Part shown: positions 21,298 through 32,566 of the stretch, piece after piece
Numbering within the stretch: the stretch's first letter is position 1
How the letters are laid out: each line of letters begins with the position of its first letter
Program-made: the position numbers and the translations under genes
Source: Euryodendron excelsum
Taxonomy: Eukaryota > Streptophyta > Magnoliopsida > Ericales > Pentaphylacaceae
Assembly (NCBI GenBank): GCA_033060915.1
Contig: CM065384.1
Span: 35,360,001 to 35,424,000, forward strand
Direction of reading: 5' to 3'
Length of the DNA stretch: 64,000 nucleotides
The notes under the pieces: model-generated
Databases searched by the model: none
Seen by the model: only the letters and a program-made list of their open reading frames with translations
Told to the model about the DNA's origin: nothing

Positions 21298-22640
21298 CTT
21301 GTGGCACTTGTGATTATTTTCTCATTGAAGAAAATTTAAATTTGAAAACACAACCATTTACCTATGATAATACCATTTTAAATGTGTTGTCCCTCTCTAA
21401 AATGGTGAACACATAGCATGGCATGAATAGGCTGTGGTTTATCTGTGAATAATGGTCATGTTGTTGTTGATGTGGCCCAATGAATATTAGCAGAGTGGCA
21501 AGCCATAAAAGTGTTTTTTTTTTTTTTTTTTGTAGCAGGTTCTAATCATCTCTTTAATTCCGGGTTATCATTCTGATATTCAGTACAAGGAAATTGATAT
21601 TTTAACATAATATTTGTACATAAACTTTCACTAGAATAATGAATTAGTGACAGCCTTGTAATTAAAAGTCATTGTAGTGGACATTTTTTTTTTAAAAAGT
21701 GATAGGCTCTCATTCATAATATCATTTTGTAAAAAAATTTCCATCGAATTGACTATGATTGTACGTGTGCTGGCATTTACTATACTAGGAATATCAATGA
21801 ACTCAATTATTGCAATTGCTCATAGTACCTTTTTCTAGCTTCGAGCTAGGGTCTATTTCTTAGTTCTAATCTAGCAAATCTCTAGGGTGAAATGGCTAGG
21901 TTGACATGTACATTCCGAAATATTTTCGTCATTTGTTCTTGGTGGTGCTCTTAAGTTAAAGAAGACCTCAGATCGAAATTTAAGCATGGACTTTGCTAAG
22001 CTGTTCGGCTACATTCTATTCCGACCTCTGAATTGCCTTGAAAAAAGCATCCGTTTTTTCCTTCCCTTTTCCTTTCTCTTTCTTTTTGTCTTTTTCCTTC
22101 TCCTTGTTATATGAATTTTTTGCCTATATAGCATTACTTTAATACAACCCCTCTTTCTCTCTTGTAATATTTTATTTTTCATTTTCTCCTCCATTCTGTG
22201 TTCCCTCCAGTTAACAGACCAAGTGTAGAACTTTTCTTTTGAATATTAGATTGAACGTTATTTTCAATCAAGTCTAATACCAGTTTCCATTTTTTTTTTT
22301 TTTTTTTTGTGGCCAGCTTCTCACTGTGATTTGTGCTTGAACACCCAAAACAAAGGGGTGAAATTTTGTTGTGTCCAACTGAAGGTATTTTAGAGACCAA
22401 ATCACCTATGTGAAAACCCGAAATCACAAAAAAGAAAAAAAAAATGTTGTTCTTTCGAAATTTTTACACATAATTTTGCATTAAAATAATGTGACATTAA
22501 CAATTTTATAAAAAAAATACTCCAAATCAAAGGATTCACTCAAGGTGACCAAATCCTACTAATCATAAAACAGAGGAGGAGATATTTGGAAAAAAGGGCA
22601 AAAAAAAAAAAAATCAAAGGAGAGCTATCAAATCATTGTT
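21298..22640. repeat. S2: block S, copy 2 (partial)
   Basis: It matches 11925-13610 and 53930-55520. It lacks the SINE, the hAT MITE and the first part of S. It keeps the first few dozen bases of R (GAGAGCTA near 22620) and then stops. It provides the empty site for the MITE at 12166. No coding region found. Confidence 0.65.
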
Positions 22641-22817
22641 ATTTCATAGACGATGCCAAAGAACAGAGGGAGAGAGAAGGAACTACCCCCAAAGGGCGAG
22701 ATAGAGGGAAGGAAAACTACACCGAACTTTATTAATACTACATCAGTACATCCTAGCTAACTAGAGCTAACTTATCTATGCATGAGAATGACGACCTAGC
22801 TAGGCCAGCCTCCTAAC

Positions 22818-23161
22818 TCAGACGTCTTTCGCATGTTCTTCAATGGAGGTGAAGTGTTCAACATTGGCCTCTGCGATCGCACGAATGGATGGGATGTTGT
22901 TCAAAGCAGCTATGATAACCAATCTTCCTCTCCATCCAGTTGAGCTGGCGAAGTAGGCTGCTGCCTTCATCTCGCCCTCATCAAAGACCACGATGTGTGG
23001 TAGTTTTTGTTGCGCATCGTCCCTACAATGGTAGAGACTCTTTCATGTACTTTCTTCTCATCATCTCTTTCCATCTCCAACAGTTCAGACAGCCTAGCCA
23101 AATGCGCGTCAGCAGCATGTACTAGATCCTTCTCCCGGTTCTGGTTGCTCTCGCCTTCCAT
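22818..23161 (-). pseudogene. Frameshifted paralogue of the small gene at 49414
   Basis: Met at 23161 opens MEGESNQNREKDLVHAADAH, an acidic, helical N-terminus with Leu/Glu heptad-like spacing (residues about 15-45). The first frame runs to about residue 55. A 1-base deletion (or 2-base insertion) in the CACACA run near 23000 shifts the frame; the continuation reads IVVFDEGEMKAAAYFASS, then GWRGRLVIIAALNNIP, ending HAKDV at 22818. The second half is closely similar to 49561-49749. A TATA-like TTTAAATA lies at 23273-23280 on the minus strand, about 110 bp upstream. If the shift is a sequencing error this is a working gene. Confidence 0.6.
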
Positions 23162-23280
23162 TGTCTTACAGGTCCAGAAGTTAGACAGAGAGGTTGTGCG
23201 TTCTTGAAAGACAGAAATTGGGCGCTTTACTTTCACAAGAAATGAGTGTGTTTGTGAGAAGGGGAAGGCGTCTATTTAAA

Positions 23281-25358
23281 AGAGCAATTCATTCAACCAA
23301 AAAATGTCACACAGACTACATGATAGGGAGAAGGAGAGCATTTAATCACGAAAAAAAAAGTGTTTTTCTTTAAAATAAATCACTACTTATATTAATCTAG
23401 GGGTGAGTCGGGTATAAACTAGAAATAATATTTATCGGATCTAGAAATAAATCTTAACTCACCCATTTAAAAAATTACATTGTCAAACTCGCCCTAGCCT
23501 ACCAATTTAACCTGAAATTTTTAATATTATTTTACATATATTTATGCTCAAACAGGGCTTCAAAGAAAAATCACAAGTTAAAAAAAATTCTCAAGCGCTA
23601 TAAATAATGGGCATACTTGGGCGGGCTCCCTTATATTAATCTCAAGGATAGCTCGGTGGAGATAGGGACAAATTGTTATTTCAAAAATCCCTTAGTAGGG
23701 ATGACAATAGGTCAAATTTGGAACAAGTTAAACTAAACCTTACCTTGCCCTTAATGAAAAATTTTCAAAACTTATCTTGCCCCAAACCTATGATGGGTTG
23801 AACATTCCTACCAAGTTCCCATCCTCTCAAACTAATCGGGTTCGAGTTAAACCCTCACAAAGACTCAAAATAAAAATAATTCTCCAAAATTAAAAATAAT
23901 ACAAGTTATATAAGCATAAACACAATATAAAATTAAAAAAAAGCTAAATTCTAAAATATAAAAGATAACATCAAAACCCTGCCATTTACTTATAAGAAAG
24001 AAAAGGTATTTTGAATCATTAGTATGTAATAGTGTTATCTAATGTATTTCACAAATAATTGGAAAGGGTTCGAGACAAAGTGACCTAAACTTACACTGCC
24101 CCAAAACCTGTTTCGGGTTTTATTTTCTTCCTTGTAACCCGCCTAACTCATTTATTCATACCCCAAACCCCTGTTATTAGGGGGCGGGGGGAAACAGGTT
24201 TCGAGTTTTTTTGGATCAAATTGTTGTCCTTAATCTTGAGTTCAAAATTTGACAATTTGACAATTTTTTTGAGACTAGGCCACAAGAGATTTATTACTAG
24301 TGAAACAAGAAACCCAAACTCAAGTGCACTAGTGAACTTCATAAAAGAAATACGGTTTTAACGAAAAGATAAATGAGTTGTACAAATAACATATTTGTTA
24401 TAGGCTTCAAATTTTTTAAAATTGTACATGATAAATAAAGACACTATATAGTTTTTAATACTTTTTCTAAAAATAAAAAAAAACATTGAATAAAATCTCC
24501 TATTTCTTAAAATCTCACCTGGCCCTATGGCTTTTATGTCATTTCTAAAAAAGAGCCCAGCTCCATATGAAAAAAAAAAAAAAAAAAAGCCATAAAATAA
24601 GACAAAATAAATATAAAAAAAAATTCCATTGGTTTAAAATAAATAGAAATTTTTTTGAAGCTCCAAGTTTTTAATATCTCAAGGTTATGAAGATTCTATA
24701 TAGTTACATATCCTTTTTTTTTTTTTTCTTTAAAAGTGGCCGGTCTAAATCAGAAAAAAGAGTCCGGTTATAATCAGAAGGCCTAAAACCAAATCAAGAG
24801 TAAGCTTCAAAAGAAAGAAGGAAAAGCCATTTACCAACAAAAAATTAGATAAAATCTTTTATAATAATATTAAAAATATAAAAACAAAATCCCATTTGAA
24901 ATTGTCACTTTAAACCTTAAATTGTCTCGAGCATTCCGTTGTCCATTACATTGTTTTTCTACTTTAAGAGTGCCAATATTTTCCCACTTGGGGCACATGA
25001 CATGACCAACTTGATGCACCAACTACCAAAGATTTATCCCATCCCGCCCTTTTCCAATCACTCTGTCAAAGACTTGGTTTTCACAAAGTTAATTTATACT
25101 AGAAGATAAAACTAGTAGAATACTAAGCAACTTCTCACCTACAGAGCACTTTACAACTTCAAAAGATTCATCAGTAGACCAAACAACTCATCGAACTATA
25201 TAATTTCACATACCCACATATGCAAACATATATCCATACATATAAATGATATATATACATGATATACCTATATATAAAGGGAAAGAGATCGAGAACATAA
25301 ACTAATGGCCTTTATTTGATCAAACTTGACTAACTAGACCAGCATATGAAAATCTATT
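23281..25358. other. AT-rich intergenic DNA, no gene seen
   Basis: The stretch contains poly-A/poly-T runs (24561-24587, 24715-24727). A segment with GGGTTCGAGT/CGGGTT words (23700-24200) resembles decayed non-autonomous DNA elements, but no clear terminal repeats or target duplications were found. Simple repeats of ATATAC occur at 25200-25280. No convincing coding region. Confidence 0.6.
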
Positions 25359-26400
25359 CTATACTCGTAACCCTTTTCCATCTTTTTTCTGTAAGGTAAG
25401 CAAATAGTCTACCTCTTTAGGCTGCTTGCTGTTTGTGAGGAAGCAATCGGTGAATAGCTCAGCGAGTTGTCTCCAACTTACTATTAATCTTGACCGTAAC
25501 TTGTTGAACCATCGTAAAATTACCTCTCCAAGACTTGATGGAAAAATTTGGCACATTAATGACATGTCTCCACTCCACAGAACCATCATTTGTTTGAAGT
25601 GCCGAACATGACTAAAAGGATCGAACTTCCCATCATAGGGTGTAAACTTTGGCGGCATAAATTTTCTTGGAGGTCAGCGGGCCATAATTTCCTCTGTAAA
25701 AGGTCTGGACGCGATCTGGTCGAGGGCTTTCTTGGCTATGTTGTGGGCAGTCCGTCCTGTACAGCGCTTGTTCCTATTGTCTAGCCGGTCGTTTAGCCAT
25801 CGAACCCATTCCTGCTATTTTGAATCAGCTCTTTTCGGATCTCTAGGTGGAGTTTGATTCCTCTTATGATGCCAATCTTTCTGTCTATCCTTGTAATGTC
25901 GATTGCTGGAGGTGTGACTTACAGTCAAACGTGTGGTAGGGGGGCTCGTGATTCTAAAATTTGTTCTCCTTTTTCTACACTAATCTGGTGATCTTCTGCC
26001 AACTCATCCATCCCTTCTGGCAATTGCCCATCTCATAACTTCTACCTGATACCTAAGGTGGGCTATCTCTTCAGCCGGCCGTTGGAGTTCCTGCTTGGCT
26101 ACCTGGGGCGATACATTACTAAATAGACGGCCACTAGAGGGTAAGGGGTTCAAGTTCATGGGATTGATCCCACTATTGTTCCTCTCGTCTTCCCTATCGG
26201 TTATCATGAAGGATTTGTATCTTCGATCTTATTGGTTGACCTCCCTGACTTCGAGCTGCACTATCTTAGCGGTCTGACGAGTGTACGTCCTCATTACTGG
26301 GAACGTTTCGGCTATCTTCAGTTTCCTTACTGGTGGGCTCAACTCATCCTCCTAAGAAAGCTAGTACTCATTTTTACTAGACCTTCCCTTAGACAGCGCC
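25359..26400 (-). pseudogene. Truncated Ty3/gypsy Gag
   Basis: The minus strand encodes FTPYDGKFDPFSHVRHFKQMM, then FPSSLGEVILRWFNKL and a WRQLAELFTDCF block, the standard core of a gypsy Gag (retrotrans_gag). Upstream (26004-26207) is a Gln/Glu-rich Gag N-terminal segment. Stops and shifts lie between. Nothing of pol follows: similarity ends near 25340, so the element is 3'-truncated. Confidence 0.7.
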
Positions 26401-26402
26401 AA
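26384..26402 (-). other. Primer-binding site of the truncated gypsy element
   Basis: The minus strand reads TTGGCGCTGTCTAAGGGAA, close to the TTGGCGCCGTCTGTGGGAA type used by many plant gypsy elements. It lies one base inside the LTR end at 26404. Confidence 0.75.
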
Positions 26403-26403
26403 T

Positions 26404-26910
26404 TGTAAGTGGAATTTTTAGAAGACTTGATTCAATACACGAACCAAATTGATGAACTTAATCACAATGAGAATGCGTTCACCCTCTTTGGGCTGATATC
26501 ATTCCAATTATTAAGTTAGCAAGCTTAATCACAATGATTTGAACAAATAATTTATAGCTAGAACTCAAGTGAACGTACCTTGCCTCTTTAGTGCATGGGA
26601 TATTTATGGGTTTCGGAATGCCATGTTCTCTTTGGGAGTTGGAATCAATCTCCTCCTAGGAGTCTCCCCTTTTAGGTCAGTTTACAATGTATTGGATTTA
26701 TCCTTTATTTGTCTTAGTCCATTTAGGAAAGGGATTTGTATTCGTTGCTCCTACTAATCCTTATAGGGCTTGGTCTATAATCCTTGGGCCAGTCCCCCTG
26801 GGATTTGGCCCAAGGTCGGGGCAAGCCTGGCCTGCTAGGTCGACAAACTTGAGCTGACCTTCTTGGGCTAATTATCCTTTGTGTCAAGATTGGCTCTTAT
26901 TAGGCCCACA
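26404..26910 (-). repeat. 5' LTR of the truncated gypsy element, 507 bp
   Basis: It runs from TGTAAGTGG to AGGCCCACA. It is homologous along its length to the solo LTR at 56483-56997, which has a perfect target duplication; that fixes both ends here. Confidence 0.8.
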
Positions 26911-27019
26911 ATAATGACGTGATATCACCGTTATATTGAATAGTTACTCGTGAATGGGGGTAGGGGTGGGTGAAAAAAGGGTATATATGTATAAATATTA
27001 AAAACAAAAGATAAGGGTG

Positions 27020-27410
27020 CGATGACGTGGTAATTATCCATGACTGTCATACCACATCATCATGTTTATGTGGTATGACATTCTTTTTATTTTTTTGCTA
27101 ACCAAGTGTTCGGGCTAGCATGCATGCACCTCAACTAATCTCGAGATCTGTGTAGTCCCTCCACCCTATACAAACTAGGTAATTATTAGGCCAACGACTT
27201 TAGGGGAACTCTTGTGCTTGGCAAGAGTTGAACGTGGTTAAATTGTGACGTATGAAATTATTTACATAGCGAGAATTTTAAATTTGAAAAGCTACCATAC
27301 AACCCTCAAAAAGTATTTTCTCTCTCTACACATGGCTTTACACAAATAAACTGTCATACCATATAAACATGATGATGTGGCACGACGGTCACAAAGGATA
27401 ATTTTTCATG
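27020..27410. mobile_element. Fold-back/MITE element with a nested reverse SINE fragment
   Basis: The arms at about 27031-27090 and 27345-27410 are inverted repeats, about 80% identical over 60 bp, centred on CCACATCATCATGTTTAT. Each arm has its own inner palindrome (TGTCATACCACAT / ATGTGGTATGACA). Between them, 27105-27245 reads as the reverse complement of an Au-like SINE 3' region (ACCTCAACTAATCTCGAG). Similar but degraded sequence occurs at 47570-48100. Confidence 0.5.
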
Positions 27411-27739
27411 GTTAAGGCAGTGGTTATAAGGTTATATAGACTATTAACGTAGTTTGAATCTTTTCCTTTTTTCTTGCCTTATCATAGTAAGTTTATGTGC
27501 ATCTTTCTCTAGATCCTTGGCCAAGAGACGGCCACATGCTAATGGGCCTATTCCATTGATCCATTGTAGGAAGATTTTAGCGTACACAGATTTTCCTGGG
27601 CTGATAAGGGTAAAAGGCTTGGAATCGAAGGAGATAGAACAAGTAGAGCCTAGAGTCGCAAATATGGGGGAGGCGGCCCAAGTAAGGTTAGGCACAGACT
27701 TATTTATGCTTCTCCCAACCATCAAGCCACAAGCCCAAG

Positions 27740-28253
27740 ACTAGGCCTAGGCGAGTTCTGTTAGGAAGGGGGCTCTAGGCTAAAGTCTGGCCTGTTTTTA
27801 AAGCCTAGAAATCAGGTGGGGTAGCCTGTGATGGTGAGGTCCGTCTGGAGTATGGACAAGTTTTTTAAGCCTATAAATTGGCTAACTCCCATTTTGATTG
27901 TGCATTAAAGGACAAGGAGAGTTCTGTTTTGTCATCTGAAGCTGATTCAGTGGGAGTTGCATAAGGCAAAAGGGGAAGTTCGGCATTGATGTAAGTTTTC
28001 ATGGAGTTTGGTAGAGCAGTGGTTTAGTGAGCAAAATTGCTCTTCCTCAAGACTAATGGGATGGCCTATCTAAGATGGAGGAAAACGTGGAATTGAATAG
28101 GAATTTGGACTAAGATTCAGTGGGTGCTGAGAGGTTGTTGCGCCCGGGGGGGGGGGGGGGGGGGGGGGGGTTTGCATAATATGCTGGGTTATTGGAAATT
28201 GGTGATGAAGTATTTGGGAGAGGAATTTCTGGTTGGATAGAAGGGGGAATTTG
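27740..28253 (+). mobile_element. Probable LINE remnant, left part
   Basis: Sequence left of the gypsy target site appears continuous in character with 38501-39318 on the other side. Frames are broken and no domain is certain. The LINE assignment rests on the 3' part only. It contains a 25-base G tract at 28146-28170. Confidence 0.3.
28146..28170. repeat. Poly-G tract (25 bases)
   Basis: An unbroken run of G follows GCGCCC. Together with the two poly-C tracts it is one of three long G/C homopolymers in the window. Confidence 0.9.
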
Positions 28254-28258
28254 CTTGT

Positions 28259-28813
28259 TGATGATGCAATAAATTTGTACGTCCTTCTCGACCACTGATG
28301 CGAATAATAGAGGAGATGGATCCTCCTGCTTGGGACACCGGTGTGGTGCCTGCCAAAAACACTCCGATGCCAAAGTTAGGCTAGAGAGAAATGGGCAGAG
28401 TAATAATACTCAAGGGTTGATGTGTTTCGTACCTATTTTAGAGATGATGACTACCCCTTTTTATTGGAGTGTTGGCTCAGATCATGGGCACCTTCATGGG
28501 AGAGCCAATCCTACCCTCAAATTATGCATCCAAAATCGTGGGATGTATCGTGCTTTGATATTAGACTCCAAGGACCATGCCCCCAGTCGTGGGGGAGTCG
28601 TCCCAATCATGGGATCGTGCAGGCTGATCTTCAAGCGAGAATCTCGAGGTGCCTTAATGGCGGCGCCAGGTGTATTGTTGGAGCTCTACTCTTCTCGGTC
28701 CGTGGCAGGCTTGGTTTGGGAGGGGGTACGGGAGTCCTAGCCTGGTGACGTAGCCCAAGCTCATGTGGTCTGTCCATCGGAGGGGCAGACCGGCTAGACT
28801 TGTCGTATTATCA
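28259..28813 (-). repeat. Gypsy 3' LTR
   Basis: 555 bp, TGATAATACGAC to TGCATCATCA on the coding strand. A polypurine-like GGGAATTGGGGACATA lies just outside (28814-28829). Confidence 0.85.
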
Positions 28814-29419
28814 TATGTCCCCAATTCCCTTGGTAGCCAGGGTCGGCCAGTGGGAATTTCAAAGAGTCATGGGGCGGCTGCCCTGAAGTGCATTTATGGC
28901 ACTGTAAAACCATCATGATTACTATGCCTACCGAATCGACGTGACCCTTGGGGTTTATGCCACGTGGCTTCGTGGGGTTGGCCCCGTATATCGATTAGAT
29001 GTTACCATCATCAACCCTTTGATCTGTGAACCCTGTGCAGATCCACGCCGTTGATTTTGAAAAGAGGGGGCCTATAAAACCTTAGCGGTTCACCAAAGGG
29101 CCCTCCATTTTGCACATCTTTGTCGGGTTATTCGACAAGTGATTTCTCTCATCTTCTTCCCCCTTTCTCCACCATTGTTGGTTGTTCGAAGCAAACTCAA
29201 ACATTCCTCTCAACCTTTCTGCTCATCAAGGTATTTAAGGCATGTGGGTATATGTTTTAGCTTTTATAGAAGGCCATCTGGTATTACGAGTGGAGAGTCA
29301 GGGCCACATACCCTCTAGGGTTCATAGGCAACCGCTCCTTTTTCGATTCTGTGTACTGGGGCATTTTAGAGGCTTTCAGGTTTACTTTCGCTACTCTTTG
29401 CGAAATAGAAGAGCCTAGG

Positions 29420-31571
29420 ATCATGAATCCCCACCCAATCACCTTGTCATCCAGCTCTAAGTGCACTGCTTCGATGGATCTGGATAGGGTTAGGCCAGAC
29501 AAGGCTTCGAGTGCCTCCGCGAACTACTCTGGGGCTGATACTGGGGATGTTACCTAAAAGGTAAAGCCAACAAGGGCGAGGAGCCCTGTGGCCATCGTGG
29601 ACGCCTTTGAAAGTGCCCCTGTGGTTATGGCCGAGGCCAAAGCTACGTCGCCCTCTGCCCCAAATGGTAGGCACAAGGCGAGGCACGAGGCGAGGCACAT
29701 AGCCTTCATCCTAGACGGGGCGAACGTGAGAAAGCTCTGGTCTGCCTACTAGTTCCTGGCCTCCATGAGCTGTAGAGTTCCTAAGAGTGAGGACAGAGCG
29801 TGCCTCCCTCGCCCTGGAGAAATCATGGTGTACAAGAGTGCACTAACCGGGGGGCTGAGGTTTCCCATGGCTCCTCCCATTAGGGGAGTCTTGAGCAGGG
29901 CCAAGCTAGCTCTTGAGCAGCTCATGCCCAATTCATAGCGCATTCTTGTAGGTTGTATTGCCTTGTGGAAGGCCGCTACCAACAAGGAGGAAATCTTGAC
30001 CCCTGAAGACTTCTTTTTCTGTTATAAAATAACGGAGAGTGAAAGCTCAGGCTAGTATTACTTCTCAGCTCGGGATGGTCAACCTGCTCTGATCACTAAT
30101 CTCCCAGTCTCTCACAAGAGCTGGAAGGAGAAGTATTTCTTTGTTTATGGTAAGGGTATAGAGATTGCCCACTGAAAGGATGTGACCGATCAGACGCCTC
30201 GCATACCCAGATAATGGGGTAGACCAAGTAGGAAGGGTAAGCGCCTTTCGTGCTTTTATGCTTGATACCTTCTTAAGGTAGTGGTCTAACCATCATCCGT
30301 TTTTCTTTTGCTCAGCACGCCTTCTTGTGCTGGAGGACGAGTCGAGGGAAGGCTGGTTAGCAAGGGTGAGGGAGCACCCAGTCAAGAACTGGGCGCCCCT
30401 TGTAGCTGGTAAGAGTTTGGTAGCCTACCTCTTAGGTCCAGACCTTTCCATCGAAGCCCTTCGTGCTAAAAGGAGTGAGTTTGATATGTTTATAGCAGCT
30501 ATTTTCAATGAGTGCACTGACCTTTGTTTTGTGTGCTTTGCAGGACAAGGACCTACCATGGGTTTTGACAAGAGGAACATAGGATCCTCTGCTAGGAAGA
30601 AATTCGAGGAAATGGTGAAGGCAAAGGCCACTGGAGAGAGACCTAGCAAGCGCCATTGGCCCAACTCTGGGGGCAAGACCATTGAGCATTCCCCTGACAA
30701 GGGTCCTGCGGTGGTTGCCCCCCTTGGTAGCTAAGGCTTCATCTGCTGCCCAGGCACCTGGTCAGTCTTCCAGGTCTGGCGCTAGAATGCCTCCGCTTGC
30801 TATAGCAACACCTACGAGCCCTTCACCTCCAGCTCAGCAGGGCGAGCCCCTCGTTGTGGAAGAAGTCCAGGCTACTTGGGAGAGGATGTAACAATTCATC
30901 AGTATGGAGGACGTGGGCCCCCTTGCCAACTAGAACAACGCCCAACTGACAAAGGGCATGAACCATGATGCTGTTAAGGTGATGATTCTGTTTACTTTTG
31001 TTTTTCATCTGACTGCTCTGGTTTATTGATACTGATCCTCCCATCCTTTTGCAGTTGCATGTGAAAGTGCTCTGCATGTCTACTCGCTTGAAAGCGAAGA
31101 CGACTGAGAGCTCTAAAAAAGGTCAAGTCATTAAGACCTTGACCGAGTCGATCAGCAGTCTGGAGAAGAAGGTCAAAGATGCCAAGGAATCCCAGGCAAC
31201 TGCTGAGGCAGAGAAATCTTCCATTATGGACAAATCGACAGAGCTCAAGAAGAAGGTTGAAGCGTTGACTTTTGATGCTCAGGCCTTCGAAGTAGTTAGA
31301 GATTCTCTGGGCTTGAGGGTAGTTGAGCTGGAGGGGCAGCTCAAAATTGCTCAAGAGAGGGCTGTGGAGGAGTTTAAGGTTGGGCATCCTTCCAGGAGGA
31401 GGTCAACAAGGCTTACATGGAGGGTTTCATTAATGCTAAGGTTACAGTAAAGAAGCTCTTCCTAGACTTGGATTTCTCCACCTTGAAGCTGTCTGATGAT
31501 ACCACCTCCCAAGCGCCTGGTGGGGAAGACTAGACCCCTACAGCAGAATATGAGGATGATGCTCAATCCTG
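29420..31571 (+). pseudogene. Antisense ORF of the Tat element (plant mobile-domain-like, coiled coil)
   Basis: On the plus strand, opposite to gag-pol, several open blocks form one broken gene. Block 1 (29420-30230) carries GGLRFPMAPPIRGVLSRA, then an YYFSARDGQPALITNLP motif and a WKEKYFFVYGKG motif, resembling the domain annotated as 'putative gypsy type transposon' in antisense ORFs of Tat elements. A GTAAGC...TGCTCAG intron (30237-30315) leads to block 2 (30316-30473). A short GTGAGT...TTTGCAG intron (about 30474-30542) and block 3 (to about 30980) follow. A GTGATG...TTTGCAG intron (30980-31054) leads to block 4, a Lys/Glu-rich coiled coil (31055-31450). TAG, TGA and TAA stops interrupt block 1. 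Function in these elements is unknown. Confidence 0.65.
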
Positions 31572-31739
31572 AGCTTATCAACAGACCCAAGCCTTGTAAT
31601 TTTTTATTTTTTTTTTTGTAATTGCCTTCCATTAATGAAAATGCCTTTTTGCTTCTAATCTGTGCTCTGTGCTCTTTTGTTCAAATGCATGTGATTGCGT
31701 TTTCCCTTTTTTATTTTTTATTTTTTTACCAGTAATGTC

Positions 31740-32410
31740 ATGGGACTAACCAGGTATTATCAGTACCCTTATAATTATCTAAGCGGATCTAGTTAGTCTC
31801 GTGGACTGACCAGGTGGACTCGTTAAGCTACAAGCCTTCTGAGTCTGGCTGGTCAGTCTTCAAGACTGACCAGTTGGGCTTCATGTTTTGAAGCCTTTGG
31901 GTCGGTCTGGTCAGTCTTAGGGACTGACCAGTTGCACTTAGTAGCCTCGTGACTTCTATTTTTCTGGTCAGCCTTGGGGGTTGACTAGTTGGGCTTCATG
32001 TTTTGAACCCTTTGGGTCGGTCTGGTCAGTCTTAGGGACTGACTAGTTGCGCTTAGTAGCCTCATGACTTCTATTTTTTTGGTCAGCCTTGGGGGTTGAC
32101 CAGTTGCGGTATGGTTGCCTTGTGGCCTTCCGACTGGTCTGGTTAGTCATGGGGACTGACCAATTGGGCTTGATAGCCTTGTGGCCTTTCGGCTTGTCTG
32201 GTCAGTCGTTGGGACTAACCAGTTTGGCTAAGTAGCTTTATGGCCTTTCGGCTTGTCTGGTCAGTCGTTGGGACTGATCACTTGGGCTTAATAGCCTTGT
32301 GGCCTTTCGGCTTGTCTGGTCAGTCGTTGGGGCTGACCAGTTGGGCTAAGTAGCCTTGTGGCCTTTCGGCTTGTCTGGTTAGTCGTCGAGACTGACTAGT
32401 TGGGCTTAAT
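31740..32410. repeat. Tandem 59-bp palindromic repeats in the gypsy 3' region
   Basis: About eleven imperfect units of 58-60 bp. Each contains CTGGTCAGTC and, a few bases on, GACTGACCAG, an inverted repeat that can form a hairpin. The last four units are spaced 59, 59 and 59 bp and share GGCCTTTCGGCTTGT. The array separates the 3' end of the antisense ORF from the integrase end. Confidence 0.9.
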
Positions 32411-32566
32411 AGCCTTGGGTTTCATGAGTCACGAGAGTAGACGATCATTTTGGGGGTTTAAAGTGCCAAGAATTCATTAATGAGTGCTGGTTCATCAAAC
32501 ATAGTACTTTCTCAGGTGCTCAGCATGCCAAGGGTTGGGGAGGTCTTTGTCGTCGATTCCGGTTAG

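Noticed and set aside
28110..28373. Minus-strand frame with a Pro run
   Set aside because: The Pro run is the translated G25 tract and the frame crosses the gypsy LTR border at 28259.
28330..28748. Two overlapping plus-strand frames of 108-136 codons, repeated near 38098-38479
   Set aside because: They lie within the two gypsy LTRs, so their repetition is explained by LTR identity rather than a gene pair.
31740..32410. CRISPR-like array
   Set aside because: The units are diverged tandem repeats without unique spacers, in a plant retrotransposon. A CRISPR array is not expected here.
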